From positions 1-64,000 of the forward strand of contig CAMCMU010000019.1 of NCBI GenBank assembly GCA_945876035.1: a DNA stretch of 64,000 nucleotides, written 5' to 3'. The stretch comes from Schlesneria paludicola DSM 18645 (GTDB lineage Bacteria; Planctomycetota; Planctomycetia; Planctomycetales; Planctomycetaceae). Made by a program: the position numbers and the translations under genes. Within the stretch, counting starts at the first letter, position 1, and each line of letters starts with the position of its first letter. Below, piece after piece: positions 29,526-38,481 of the stretch. The notes beneath the pieces are model-generated. The model ran no database searches and was not told the DNA's origin. It worked only from the letters and a program-made list of their open reading frames with translations.

Positions 29526-30710
29526 ATGACGACGTCTATTCCTAGTCCAGTCGCTCCGCCACGACGCCTCTTGATGGGGCCCGGTCCCAGTGACATTGAT
29601 CCACGTGTCCTGCTCGCTATGGCGGCACACACGGTCGGACATCTTGACCCGTACTTTTTGAAGATCATGGATGAAACTCAGTCGATGTTACGACAGGTCT
29701 TCCGGACCCAAAATACACTGACGCTTGCCATCAGTGGTACCGGAAGTGCCGGCATGGAAGCGGTCGTATCCAATTTGATCGAACCGGGCGATAAGATGAT
29801 GGTCTGCGTCAACGGAGTTTTCGGCGGAAGAATGGCCGATGTCGCCGATCGATGCGGTGCTAATGTCATTAAATTGGAACGTGCTTTCGGAGAAATCTTC
29901 ACATCCGAAGAGGTTGAGACTGCCGTGAAGCAACATCGCCCCAAATTGCTGGGCATCGTGAACGCCGAAACTTCTACCGGTGCGTCTCAACCCGTCGCTG
30001 AGATCTCCCGTATCTGCCACGAGAATGACTCATTGATCGCCGTTGACTGCGTGACCTCGCTCGGGGGACAGCCGGTTGAAGTGGATGAATGGGAATTGGA
30101 TGCCGTTTACAGTGGTACTCAGAAATGCCTGAGCTGTCCTCCAGGGCTATCGCCGGTGACGTTCAGTGAACGCGCTGTGGCCACCATTGACGCGAGAAGA
30201 ACGAAGATCCAGAGTTGGTATTTAGACATGCAGATGGTCAAAAATTATTGGGGCAACAATCGCGCCTATCACCATACGGCACCGATCAATATGAATTATG
30301 GCTTGCACGAGGCGTTACGAATCGTGTTGGAAGAGGGATTGGAGGCTCGTTTTGCTCGCCATCAGCGGAATCATCTTGCTCTCAAGGCGGGACTGAAGGC
30401 CATGGGTTTAAAGTATGCCGTCAAAGAAGGGCAACAACTCCCGATGCTTAATGCCGTTTTTATTCCGGAAGGAGCGGATGATGTCGCCGTACGCCAACAA
30501 TTACTTAACGAGTTTGGCATCGAAATCGGAGGGGGCCTCGGTCCTTTGAGAGGAAAGACATGGCGTATCGGATTGATGGGTGCCGCTAGCAGTCCCTCCA
30601 ATGTGCTCGTGTTCCTTGCGGCATTGGAAAAATGTCTGCTCGATCAGGGACTGGCGATTGTTCCCGGCGCGGGTGTCGGTGCTGCGAATACAGCGTATCG
30701 AGCCAACTGA
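29526..30710 (+). CDS. Class V aminotransferase, alanine/serine-glyoxylate type
   Basis: 394 residues of the PLP-dependent alanine-glyoxylate/serine-glyoxylate/serine-pyruvate aminotransferase family. Landmarks: [18 protein letters not shown] near the N-terminus, phosphate-binding [26 protein letters not shown] with the cofactor Asp, and the Schiff-base lysine K200 in [13 protein letters not shown]. The likely role is transfer of an amino group to glyoxylate, forming glycine. The ATG at 29526 is 67 bases after the tRNA. Exact amino donor cannot be decided from sequence. Confidence 0.92.
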   Translation: MTTSIPSPVAPPRRLLMGPGPSDIDPRVLLAMAAHTVGHLDPYFLKIMDETQSMLRQVFRTQNTLTLAISGTGSAGMEAVVSNLIEPGDKMMVCVNGVFGGRMADVADRCGANVIKLERAFGEIFTSEEVETAVKQHRPKLLGIVNAETSTGASQPVAEISRICHENDSLIAVDCVTSLGGQPVEVDEWELDAVYSGTQKCLSCPPGLSPVTFSERAVATIDARRTKIQSWYLDMQMVKNYWGNNRAYHHTAPINMNYGLHEALRIVLEEGLEARFARHQRNHLALKAGLKAMGLKYAVKEGQQLPMLNAVFIPEGADDVAVRQQLLNEFGIEIGGGLGPLRGKTWRIGLMGAASSPSNVLVFLAALEKCLLDQGLAIVPGAGVGAANTAYRAN

Positions 30711-30990
30711 AATTTCGTCTCCCCGTATTCCGCTGTCAATAGGAAGAGGGATGTTTGTGGTCAGCCCATTCGGCCGGCTGCCATAACTTTAAAGCAGGGT
30801 CTTTAATCGACAGCAAACAGGAATCTGTTGAAACGTGAGACAGTGAAAGTCTCCCATTTTTTTGCGGGGTAGTGTGTGCTGGCGAGCGCGCGCCTCTGGC
30901 GATACAATGTCTCAGCGTTCGTGGGAAAATGCCGGTCCGCAAATTCTCCACGTTCAACCCACCGGAAAAAGAGGGCTTTTAGGAACGACG

Positions 30991-31428
30991 ATGGCTCGCA
31001 AATCACCAAGTCGACTGGAATTAAGAAAACAAGTTGAAGCAGTCGCAGCAAAGGACGAATCGGCGGCGAAGGTAAAGAAGCCCCGAAAGGTGGCCGCACC
31101 ACGCGTCAAAAAGACAAAAGAAAAGACGCAGATCCGAAAACGTCTGGTCTGGGTTGTCTATAGTGGGAGCATGAAAGAGGAAGGGCGTTTCGCCTACGGT
31201 GATCGCGCAGCCGCCGAGGAAAAAATCGAACAGCTGAAGCTGAAATCTAAAAAAATGTATTTCATTCAGCCGCTCAAAGAGATCATTGGCGAGGATGGTA
31301 CTGCTATTCCTCTGACCCCGATCAGCATCGATCTTGACGACGAGCCGGTCAAGGTTAAGAAGAAAGCTGCCAAAAGCGACGACGATGATGACGAGGACGC
31401 AAACGCGGACGATGATGACGATGAATGA
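30991..31428 (+). CDS. Small protein with basic N-terminus and acidic tail
   Basis: 145 residues from ATG 30991, preceded by AGGAA; the frame extends upstream to 30862 without support. Three parts: Lys/Arg-rich residues 1-50 (KVKKPRKVAAPRVKKTKEK), a folded core of about 60 residues (LVWVVYSGSMKEEGRFAYGD, then AAEEKIEQLKLKSKKMYFIQ), and a C-terminal tract of nearly pure Asp/Glu. The basic arm suggests nucleic-acid contact and the acid tail charge-mimicry; both are inferences. No family recognised. Confidence 0.65.
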   Translation: MARKSPSRLELRKQVEAVAAKDESAAKVKKPRKVAAPRVKKTKEKTQIRKRLVWVVYSGSMKEEGRFAYGDRAAAEEKIEQLKLKSKKMYFIQPLKEIIGEDGTAIPLTPISIDLDDEPVKVKKKAAKSDDDDDEDANADDDDDE

Positions 31429-31669
31429 TTCGAAGCCAAAAGCTCCGTGATCGCCACTCCTCAAAAAAGATCGCGTATTCAAAATAATTACAGCGGGGTC
31501 AGGGGTTGCTGGCCCGTTTGTTTTGATTGACGTTTTGATTGGCTCTGAGTTCGTAACCAAATGTGCTCGAGCGTTAGGCTGTGGTTTTTGTCATCGCCTG
31601 CCCGTCTGTACCCATACCAGCGGGGGGACGTGGTCACGATAATTTTCGGGATCTGAGTTCACTCGCGTT

Positions 31670-33450
31670 TTAAAATCGATTTCGAATGGATGAAATCGAT
31701 TTCAAATATGTATCAACTTTGGCTTGCTCTCTGGAGAACACACGGACCTGTTCTTCGATGTCTGGGAAAAGGCTTTCACCGATTGTGAGTTTGGCTAATT
31801 CTTCAGCTAACGATTCAACCCGTTGTCGCAGACCTCGTCGCAATCGACGGTCAAAGGACATAACCAGTGTTCCCGCGGAAAGTACGAGGATGATCGCAGC
31901 GGGAATGTAAAACGTCGTGTCCAGATACGGACGATCAAAAATGAATGTGTCATAAAAAAAGTTTTTGCCGACACGATAGAGCAGAAACAAGGGAAGGACG
32001 GCGAACACGATCTCATAGTCGAATCTCGCCAACCAATGCGAGTTTCGCATTGTTAATTGCAGTATGAGTTCATCAATTCGGAGTGCAGCATCGGACAGAA
32101 ACTCGCCTTGAAGACTGGTCTCTGCTTGACGAAGCCGCTCGAGTGAGATGTCGCTGGACTCCGGTCGGTGCGGGTGAGCATTCCGGACATGTGCTGAAAT
32201 AACGATCTCTCGTTCACGAAGTTCTACATCAGTAAGACTCAGCAATGCGATCTCGTTGAATCGTTGATCCGATGCGCGTTGCGACTGATTTGATGCCAGC
32301 CGGCGCGATCCGTGGACCATTCCGACGAGTGCCACTTGGGCGGTTGTATGGGAACTCATCAGTGACAACGAGGCGAGCAGAGTTGATTGGCTGTGCCACA
32401 ATCGCAACACGAAGGCGAAGGGGCTATATCCCCAGAGTTGGGTGACCTGACCAAGCATCCGCTGCTCCCACAGTCCTCGGCTGACCAACAATTCGTCACG
32501 CAATCGGATCGCCATTCGAGCGGTCGCGCGTCGTCGTTGGTCGATCAATGCCCGTTGAAGTCCGGCTACGAGAGGTGCTTGTTCGAGGAATGACTTTCTG
32601 GAGTGATCGAGGACTTCATGTGCCAATCCCAGCAGGTTGCATTGTCGAATTCGCAGCCGTTAAGCGGCGGACAGTTCTCGTTGCAAAAGATCGATCAGCC
32701 GTGCAAGATCATCCGTGGGTCGCACACCGGAGTTTTGTTCCTCCATCGCCCGCTTCGAGTCCACGAAAAACAGGTCCACGACGTGAAACTTGAGATTCCG
32801 CTGCCTCCGCAAGTCGTCACGAATATCCTCATCAGAATCAGAATCGGAATGGGACTGAACAAAAACCATTCGACAGCCGCAGGCAGCCTGTAGCAACTCG
32901 TCGCCTACGCGGGAGGAACGATATTTTGTTGAGTGCTGACGTACAACAGGACATCACATACCGGCAGCAATTGATGCGGTTTTGCCAGATTGCTGCCGGC
33001 GGTTTCGGATTCGCTGGTGTCAGGATCCGGACAGTCAATCAGGACACGGTCGCTAGCAAGGGAGTATCAATACGGACGACCTGTAGTTCCGAGCCCCATC
33101 TTTCCCGTCCGCCCATGTTGTCCCCTGTTCCAGGGCTTTGCGTCTTGGGGAATGGCCTCGGTAAACCGAGTGCGGTGAGATTTGTGTGCGGATGAGCAAC
33201 GACGATGGGCATTGTCGTTGTCGGACGCCAACACGCTTTTTCCGACTCCTGTTCCTCCAAACGCCGCAACGACCAGAGGCGTTTCCACTCGTGCTTGCAT
33301 TGGTTCAAGTCGTTGGACCAATTGGCGAACGATCTGTTTTTCTTGGCGGACAGGTTCCCAATCTGTCCGCTCCATCGACCAGTGTGACAATTGCTGAACA
33401 CGCTCATCGACGCTCGTCAACAGTTCAAGGTGTGTCAGCTCAGTGGTCAT
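31670..33450 (-). pseudogene. Second of two tandem dynamin-like/P-loop GTPase genes, broken
   Basis: The protein can be followed from ATG 33450 across several frames. The first segment carries helix VDERVQQLSHWSMERTDWEP and P-loop AAFGGTGVGKS (near 33258-33235). A deletion and shift near 33230 leads to RPTTTMPIVVAHPHTNLTAL; a shift near 33055 to DRVLIDCPDPDTSES (switch II-type motif) and CDVLLYVSTQQ; a shift near 32921 to RMVFVQSHSDSDSDEDIRDD and LARLIDLLQRELSAA. An in-frame TAA follows at 32660-32662, after which the same frame runs on as RLRIRQCNLLGLAHEVLDHS to 31670, with helical segments and two hydrophobic stretches (LFLLYRVGKNFFY; FYIPAAIILVLSAGTLVM). The 957-base tail alone is open from 32626. 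At least four lesions: a pseudogene. Confidence 0.8.
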
Positions 33451-34187
33451 GACTTGCTTGTTTTCCTTTCCTCCAACATCGCTTGAGTTCTGCGACTGTT
33501 TCCGCGACTGCAGCGAACTCCTTTGACGAGCGGATGTTCGCACCGGCTTTCAATTCCAGAACTACGTCGCCCAGCAAATGCGTCATCAATTGATTGACGA
33601 GCCATATTTCGCGTTCCATCTTAAATTTGTCGTGAAGTCGCAAAAGCCGCGTTCTTGGCTTGGCCAAGAACGCCACTCGCAACGTCCACGACGAGTTCAC
33701 CTCCAACGGTTGTTACCGCCGCACCGGTGGCATCGAACGCAATATGAGTCAGTGATTGCTACCCAGGGTCGCAATTCAAATCCGGGAAACATTTTTTTAA
33801 GCCGTGTTGCTCATCAAAGTGACTCGAAATGAGGCAGACGGGATGCTTGGTTCCCGATGCGAGGGGACTACTCGCACTGGCTCGAAAACCGGCGATGTGA
33901 TTAAACAGCACGCTCTTTCCGATGTTCGTACCGCCCATTACTGCGACGATCAGGTGGGGATTGTCTTCCAGTTGCGGAATCAGTTTGCGAGTCAGCAGTT
34001 CGAACCATGAGCGACCGGCGAGTGGTTCCAAGGTCCATGGTTTGGCAATGCACTCCAGACGTGTCAGCGAGTCTCTTAACTGAAGAACGAGTTTCAAGAC
34101 GTGGGAACTCTGATCCGAATTGTCCTCCACGAGCGACAGAGGACTTTCCGGCGAGCGGAAATCGGCGGAGGTTGACCCGCGTGTCAC
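33440..34187 (-). pseudogene. First of two tandem P-loop GTPase genes, broken and internally deleted
   Basis: From about 34187 the frame reads a helical lead-in, then LEDNPHLIVAVMGGTNIGKS with an intact P-loop and VLFNHIAGFRASASSPLASG, up to a stop at 33759. The C-terminal part survives in another frame (33706-33440: LRVAFLAKPRTRLLRLHDKF, then LMTHLLGDVVLELKAGANIR). The central switch and base-recognition region of a normal GTPase is missing, so there is a deletion as well as a frame change. Its end (TGA 33440-33442) overlaps the start of the second GTPase gene by 11 bases, showing that the two were once a translationally coupled pair. Confidence 0.78.
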
Positions 34188-34384
34188 AAGGAATCCCGTT
34201 TGTACCCGCGATCGCGATCAAAAGTGGATAATAGACCACAATTCAGAATTCGAAGACTCGGTCTTTGAACCGCACGGAACATCGAAGAGGTGCTGTTTTC
34301 ATGGAAAATGGGGGGAGCGAGGGCTCTTGCTACACATCAACATCACGGCAGATGGCTCCTGTGACGTGTTCATTTCTGACGGCG

Positions 34385-34537
34385 TTAAAAGTGATCATTC
34401 AACACCTGTAGAAGGTCCGCCGATGAGGCGTTTTCTGGATCAGACATGCGATACGTTGTCCTCATCACGGCGGGCTGAATCAGATCTCGCACCAGACTCG
34501 TCATTTCGGAGAATTCGGGGGATGTCAATTGGCCCTA
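34385..34537 (-). pseudogene. Possible 3' remnant of a lost minus-strand gene
   Basis: About 50 codons read QLTSPEFSEMTSLVRDLIQP and then TTYRMSDPENASSADLLQVL to a TAA at 34387-34385. The composition looks like real helical protein, there is an internal ATG (start of MTSLVRDLIQP), and a stop lies just upstream. No family is recognised. It lies directly upstream of the two broken GTPase genes, on the same strand, so it may be the tail of a third member of the old operon. Weak evidence. Confidence 0.25.
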
Positions 34538-34610
34538 CGATCCCCGGTTTTTAAAACAAGGTTCTCTTCGTAAATTCAATCAATGCCCACAATCGGCGTG
34601 ATGTCAAAAA

Positions 34611-34628
34611 CACGCTAAAGTTAGCGTG
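34611..34628 (-). terminator. Palindromic hairpin with minus-strand T-run
   Basis: CACGCTAA (34611-34618) and TTAGCGTG (34621-34628) are perfect inverted repeats with a 2-base centre. Read on the minus strand it is followed by five T, so it resembles a leftward terminator; it could equally be an operator upstream of the gene at 34710. Confidence 0.4.
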
Positions 34629-34709
34629 GCACAGAACTCGCGTTGACCTTTCAAAGTCACGAATGCTACAAGTCAACCACTTGTTAAGCAATATTTCAAG
34701 GAGATTGTC

Positions 34710-35066
34710 GTGGCGAAACGATGGATCGGAGTTGCTGCTCTTGTCTGCTTGGGCGTCGGATTTCTGACAGCCGAGGAGCAGAAGCCGCGTGGTCAACGAG
34801 TTTCCCCGTCACTCTTGAGGGAGTCACTCATTTCGCAGCCGGTCGCGGCTTCCGCATTACCACCATCGCTTGGACATTCGATTCAGGATCTGCGTGCTCT
34901 GGTGGCAGATCTGATGAAAGCGGGCCATCAAAGTGAAGCCGAACGCTTGGTATCCATCATCAAACATCTGACTCGACTTGCCGAATCACGGTACCACGAG
35001 AAAAAAGATCAACTTGATAAGTTGCAGAGCGAATTGGAAGAGTTGCACTGGGCCTCGGAACGCTGA
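34710..35066 (+). CDS. Small exported coiled-coil protein
   Basis: 118 residues from GTG 34710, which follows a good AAGGAGA ribosome site. A signal peptide (AKRWIGVAALVCLGVGFLTA) is followed by a short linker and a helical C-terminus with heptad-like spacing (HEKKDQLDKLQSELEELHWA). No family recognised. The DUF1573 gene follows 19 bases downstream, so they are likely one operon. Confidence 0.65.
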   Translation: MAKRWIGVAALVCLGVGFLTAEEQKPRGQRVSPSLLRESLISQPVAASALPPSLGHSIQDLRALVADLMKAGHQSEAERLVSIIKHLTRLAESRYHEKKDQLDKLQSELEELHWASER

Positions 35067-35085
35067 ATGATGGAGGAGATTCGAG

Positions 35086-35937
35086 GTGAAAGGGATTTCT
35101 AAACCATCCTTTGGAGTTGTGGCGTGGACCGTGGCGATCGTGCCTTTGGCCTGCTCCGTCGTTGTTCATTCGAGCCGGACACCGGTTCCGATGGCGATCG
35201 CAGCACCAGACCGTCCGGCCCTCTGTTTTCGGCAGTATGCCGTCGATCTTGGTCCGATTCGGACAACGACCGAAGCCCGAGCGGTCTTCGTCTTTGTCAA
35301 TCGGGGACGTGAGGCCGTGGAGATCAAATCCGTCGAACCAAGTTGCAGTTGTCTTGTCCCGGATCTGGAACAGAAACGATTCGAGCCAGGTGACGACGGC
35401 CGTCTGATCCTGCGAGTTCAGCCGGCGAACGAGAAATCGGGCATCAAAGAACTGTTTGCGGATGTGCACTATACGGATCCTGAGCCGCGAGAAGTGCGTC
35501 TGACCTTCAAACTCCAAATTCCCGACCGTCAAATGACGGTCACACCCAAGGCTCTGATGATTTTCCATCCCGAGGGAAGCGATCAAACCGAGGCGACCTT
35601 CACGGTCGCCGATGCGCGTCCGCTCCCCTTTGAAATTGTCGATGTGCAATCGACGTCGGATTTGGTCTCGACTAATATCGGCGAACGACAAGTCTCCACG
35701 GAGGGCGTGTGGCAGCAAACAATTCACGTGACCGTGCCCGGCAAGATTCCACGAGGAAAGAATCAGGTGCTGCTGCGAATTCTGACAACCAGCAAAGACA
35801 CTCCCGAGTTACGAGTGCCGCTGATGTTACAGGGGCCTCCTGACCTGAGCGGACCGCTTGCAGAGGATGATGGGTCCTCACATGTCCCGCCAGAAGCGAA
35901 TCTTTTGCCCGCTGCTCCCATTGAAACAAGCCCCTGA
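35086..35937 (+). CDS. DUF1573 domain exported protein
   Basis: 283 residues from GTG 35086, preceded by GGAGGAG. An N-terminal hydrophobic segment acts as signal or anchor. Residues of about 45-140 match DUF1573, an Ig-like beta-sandwich: VDLGPIRTTTEARAVFVFVN, EIKSVEPSCSCLVPDL with the hallmark CxC, and FEPGDDGRLILRVQP. A second beta-rich half (MTVTPKALMIFHPEGSDQTE) follows and a Pro-rich tail. These proteins are common in Bacteroidetes and planctomycetes; their role is unknown. Sits between the small coiled-coil protein and the hydrolase with short gaps. Confidence 0.82.
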   Translation: MKGISKPSFGVVAWTVAIVPLACSVVVHSSRTPVPMAIAAPDRPALCFRQYAVDLGPIRTTTEARAVFVFVNRGREAVEIKSVEPSCSCLVPDLEQKRFEPGDDGRLILRVQPANEKSGIKELFADVHYTDPEPREVRLTFKLQIPDRQMTVTPKALMIFHPEGSDQTEATFTVADARPLPFEIVDVQSTSDLVSTNIGERQVSTEGVWQQTIHVTVPGKIPRGKNQVLLRILTTSKDTPELRVPLMLQGPPDLSGPLAEDDGSSHVPPEANLLPAAPIETSP

Positions 35938-35942
35938 GCCGA

Positions 35943-36833
35943 ATGATCGTCCGTTCCCACAGCCACGAAATCAAATGGTCATCGCCTTCCGTCACACGCC
36001 GGACGCGATTGTGGCGAGGCGTCGTTTGCTGGCTCACATTTCTCGTGACTCCCCTCGGTTGGTTTTGTTATGGCCGACTGATTAGACGGATGGAGCCTGA
36101 ACGACTCGACAAGGGCTTAATCCTTGTCCTCACCGGAATTGAGGGTCACAGTTTCCTCAACGTGGCAATCGTGGGTGGGTTGATCGACGCCTGCCTAGGA
36201 CACGCGGTGGACATTGTGGATTGGACGACCGGAAACAAATTTTTGAGCCTTTACCATTTGCGTGGCTGGCAAAGAAACATTGGTGCCGCAGAAAAACTAG
36301 CCCGTCGCATTGTTGATTATCAAATGCAATATCCTAGCCGACCCGTGTGGCTTGTTGGGCATTCCGGTGGAGGTGGACTCGCGTTGCTCACGGCAGCCGC
36401 TTTGCCCGAGGGTCACCGTGTGACGGGTGTTGTGCTGCTTGCCGCTGCGGTCTCTCCTGGCTTCGACATCCGCCCTGCGGCGGCGCGGGTGGAGCGGGCG
36501 ATTTGGAACTATCATTCAAAATTCGACTGGTTTTTTCTGGTTTTTGGCACCACGATTCTGGGAACGATGGACGGTCGTCACGTTCCCGCGGCCGGTGCGT
36601 ACGGGTTTCGAGGACCGTCCTCTGCGATCGCACAATCCTCGGGACGCCTGATCCAATGTCCGTGGAACTGGCGGATGCTCGGAAAATTTAATCTAGGTGA
36701 GCATTTTGGGTGTGTCCATCGCGTCTTCGTGGCGGAGGAAATTGCCCCTTTAATCGGATTGGAGACCAACGCCGGTCCCTCCGAGGAAGAGATTTCTTGT
36801 TCCCCCAGATTGGATGTCTCAACGACTCCCTGA
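35943..36833 (+). CDS. Alpha/beta hydrolase fold protein
   Basis: 296 residues starting 5 bases after the DUF1573 gene. A hydrophobic N-terminal segment (VVCWLTFLVTPLGWFCYGRL) probably anchors it to the membrane. The fold is shown by LILVLTGIEGHSFLN (oxyanion strand), the nucleophile elbow VWLVGHSGGGGLALL with the catalytic serine, and VTGVVLLAAAVSPGFD. A late histidine that could complete the triad lies in GEHFGCVHRVF. Substrate unknown; lipase or esterase activity is a guess. ATG at 36090 is a possible shorter start. Confidence 0.75.
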   Translation: MIVRSHSHEIKWSSPSVTRRTRLWRGVVCWLTFLVTPLGWFCYGRLIRRMEPERLDKGLILVLTGIEGHSFLNVAIVGGLIDACLGHAVDIVDWTTGNKFLSLYHLRGWQRNIGAAEKLARRIVDYQMQYPSRPVWLVGHSGGGGLALLTAAALPEGHRVTGVVLLAAAVSPGFDIRPAAARVERAIWNYHSKFDWFFLVFGTTILGTMDGRHVPAAGAYGFRGPSSAIAQSSGRLIQCPWNWRMLGKFNLGEHFGCVHRVFVAEEIAPLIGLETNAGPSEEEISCSPRLDVSTTP

Positions 36834-36928
36834 GCGTGTCTCTGAGCCGACTCAACGCTGACGTGGTGACTTTCGGGCGAAGTGATTCGCTCAAACCGTT
36901 CGCGTGTTGCCAACCGAAGGGATGAGGC

Positions 36929-38128
36929 TCACGACAACTGTGAGGCCAATCGATCGACGATCAAGCGACCCACATTGAGGGAAGCGGTCGCGGCTGGACT
37001 GGGCGCATTACAGACATTGATGACGAGGTCATTTTGCAGGATCAGAAAGTCATCAACGAGGTGACCGTCGCGCGTGATCGCTTGCGCTCGGACTCCTGAT
37101 GGTGCAGGCACGAGATGCTCAGCGCGGATTTCCGGCACCAAGCGTTGCACGGATTCAACGAACGCAGATTTGTTGAGCGAACGCCACATTTCACTCATTC
37201 CCGCTCGCCAATGCTTCCACGCCAAGCGAAGAAATCCAGGATACGTCAAGGATTCCAACGTGTCCAATAGGCTGAAACTGGTCTTGTAATAACCCTCCCG
37301 AGAAAATGCCAAAACGGCATTCGGACCACACTCGACACCGCCGTGAATCATCTTTGTAAAATGGATACCCAGAAACGGAAACGCCGGATCGGGAACTGGG
37401 TAAATTAATCCCCGGCACAGATGCTGTGCCGATGGCTTGAGTTCAAAGTACTCGCCTCGAAAGGGAATGATCTGAGCATCCGGCCGCTGTCCCGACATCC
37501 ACGTCATCCGATCGGAGTGAAGTCCCGCGCAGTTCACCACGAGTTTCGATTCGATTTCGCCGGCGTCATTGCTGACAATCATTCGATTGTCCCGCCGAAA
37601 CATTCCGGTCACCTTGGCGCTGGTCTTGATCGTTCCCCCCGCTTCGAGAATCCGTTGCAACAACCGTTCACAAACCTGGCGATAATCGACGATGCCGGCC
37701 TCGGGAATATGTACCGCCTGAATCCCTGCCGCATGCGGTTCGATCTCCCGGAGTCGTTCGCCATGGATCATCTGGCAAGCAATTCCATTTGCCAGACCTC
37801 TTTCGTAGATTCGCTCTAATTGTAGAAGCTCCTCTCGTGTTGTGGCCACAATGACCTTGCCACATCGTTCGAACGCAATCTGTTCCTTTTCACAGAAAGC
37901 TTCCATCGCCAGTTTTCCCTCACGGCAGTTGATGGCGCGAAGAGAACCCGGCTTATAGTAGATCCCCGAATGAAGTACTCCTGAGTTATGTCCGGATTGA
38001 TGCTGCGCAATCTCCCGTTCTTTCTCAAGAATCACAACCTTTTTTCCGGGAAATCGTTCCAACAACCGATAGGCTGTGGCTAAGCCCACGATCCCGCCAC
38101 CAATGATCGCGACATCTACCTGCTGCAT
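36929..38128 (-). CDS. lhgO: L-2-hydroxyglutarate oxidase
   Basis: 399 residues of the FAD-dependent DAO superfamily, closely matching LhgO. The Rossmann nucleotide motif is DVAIIGGGIVGLATAYRLLE, followed by EKEREIAQHQSGHNSGVLHS and GIYYKPGSLRAINCREGK, the diagnostic LhgO start. The C-terminus has VRAQAITRDGHLVDDFLI and NAPSPAATASL. It oxidises L-2-hydroxyglutarate to 2-oxoglutarate, usually passing electrons to the membrane quinone pool. It is divergent from the dehydrogenase at 38482, which also yields 2-oxoglutarate. Confidence 0.93.
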   Translation of the reverse strand: MQQVDVAIIGGGIVGLATAYRLLERFPGKKVVILEKEREIAQHQSGHNSGVLHSGIYYKPGSLRAINCREGKLAMEAFCEKEQIAFERCGKVIVATTREELLQLERIYERGLANGIACQMIHGERLREIEPHAAGIQAVHIPEAGIVDYRQVCERLLQRILEAGGTIKTSAKVTGMFRRDNRMIVSNDAGEIESKLVVNCAGLHSDRMTWMSGQRPDAQIIPFRGEYFELKPSAQHLCRGLIYPVPDPAFPFLGIHFTKMIHGGVECGPNAVLAFSREGYYKTSFSLLDTLESLTYPGFLRLAWKHWRAGMSEMWRSLNKSAFVESVQRLVPEIRAEHLVPAPSGVRAQAITRDGHLVDDFLILQNDLVINVCNAPSPAATASLNVGRLIVDRLASQLS

Positions 38129-38481
38129 GAGTCAAGATCCGCCTGTTCTAGGATTTTGGAAACTGCGTCACCGGTAGTTTGGCATGAGCGGCACCGCGAC
38201 AGAAACGAAAAAAGAAACGCTCTGTGTGACATGCTCCCCCCCCACGACACTCCGGGTGAATTCGATTCCACCCCGCGGGTCAGTTCATGGGGGCTTCGAC
38301 TTCCGCCAAGTATAGTCGACGTCCCCGTCTCAACAAGACAGACAACGGTGGTGACGACTGGAACGAAGTGGGAATGCCGCGATTGCGGTCCGCAGGTTTT
38401 TGTCGGTGCAATACGGTTGAACAGTACGGATCACAACGCGATGATCGGATATCCGACAATCCTATTTTGAAAGGTGAAACG

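Larger units (their letters stand above)
34188..34709. other. Stretch with gene debris and a palindrome
   Basis: No intact gene. It holds a possible 3' remnant on the minus strand (34385-34537) and the palindrome at 34611-34628; the promoter of the exported-protein gene at 34710 should lie at its right end. Confidence 0.5.

Noticed and set aside
34120-34554. 144-codon plus-strand frame
   Set aside because: Antisense to the broken GTPase gene in part and without any protein-like motif.
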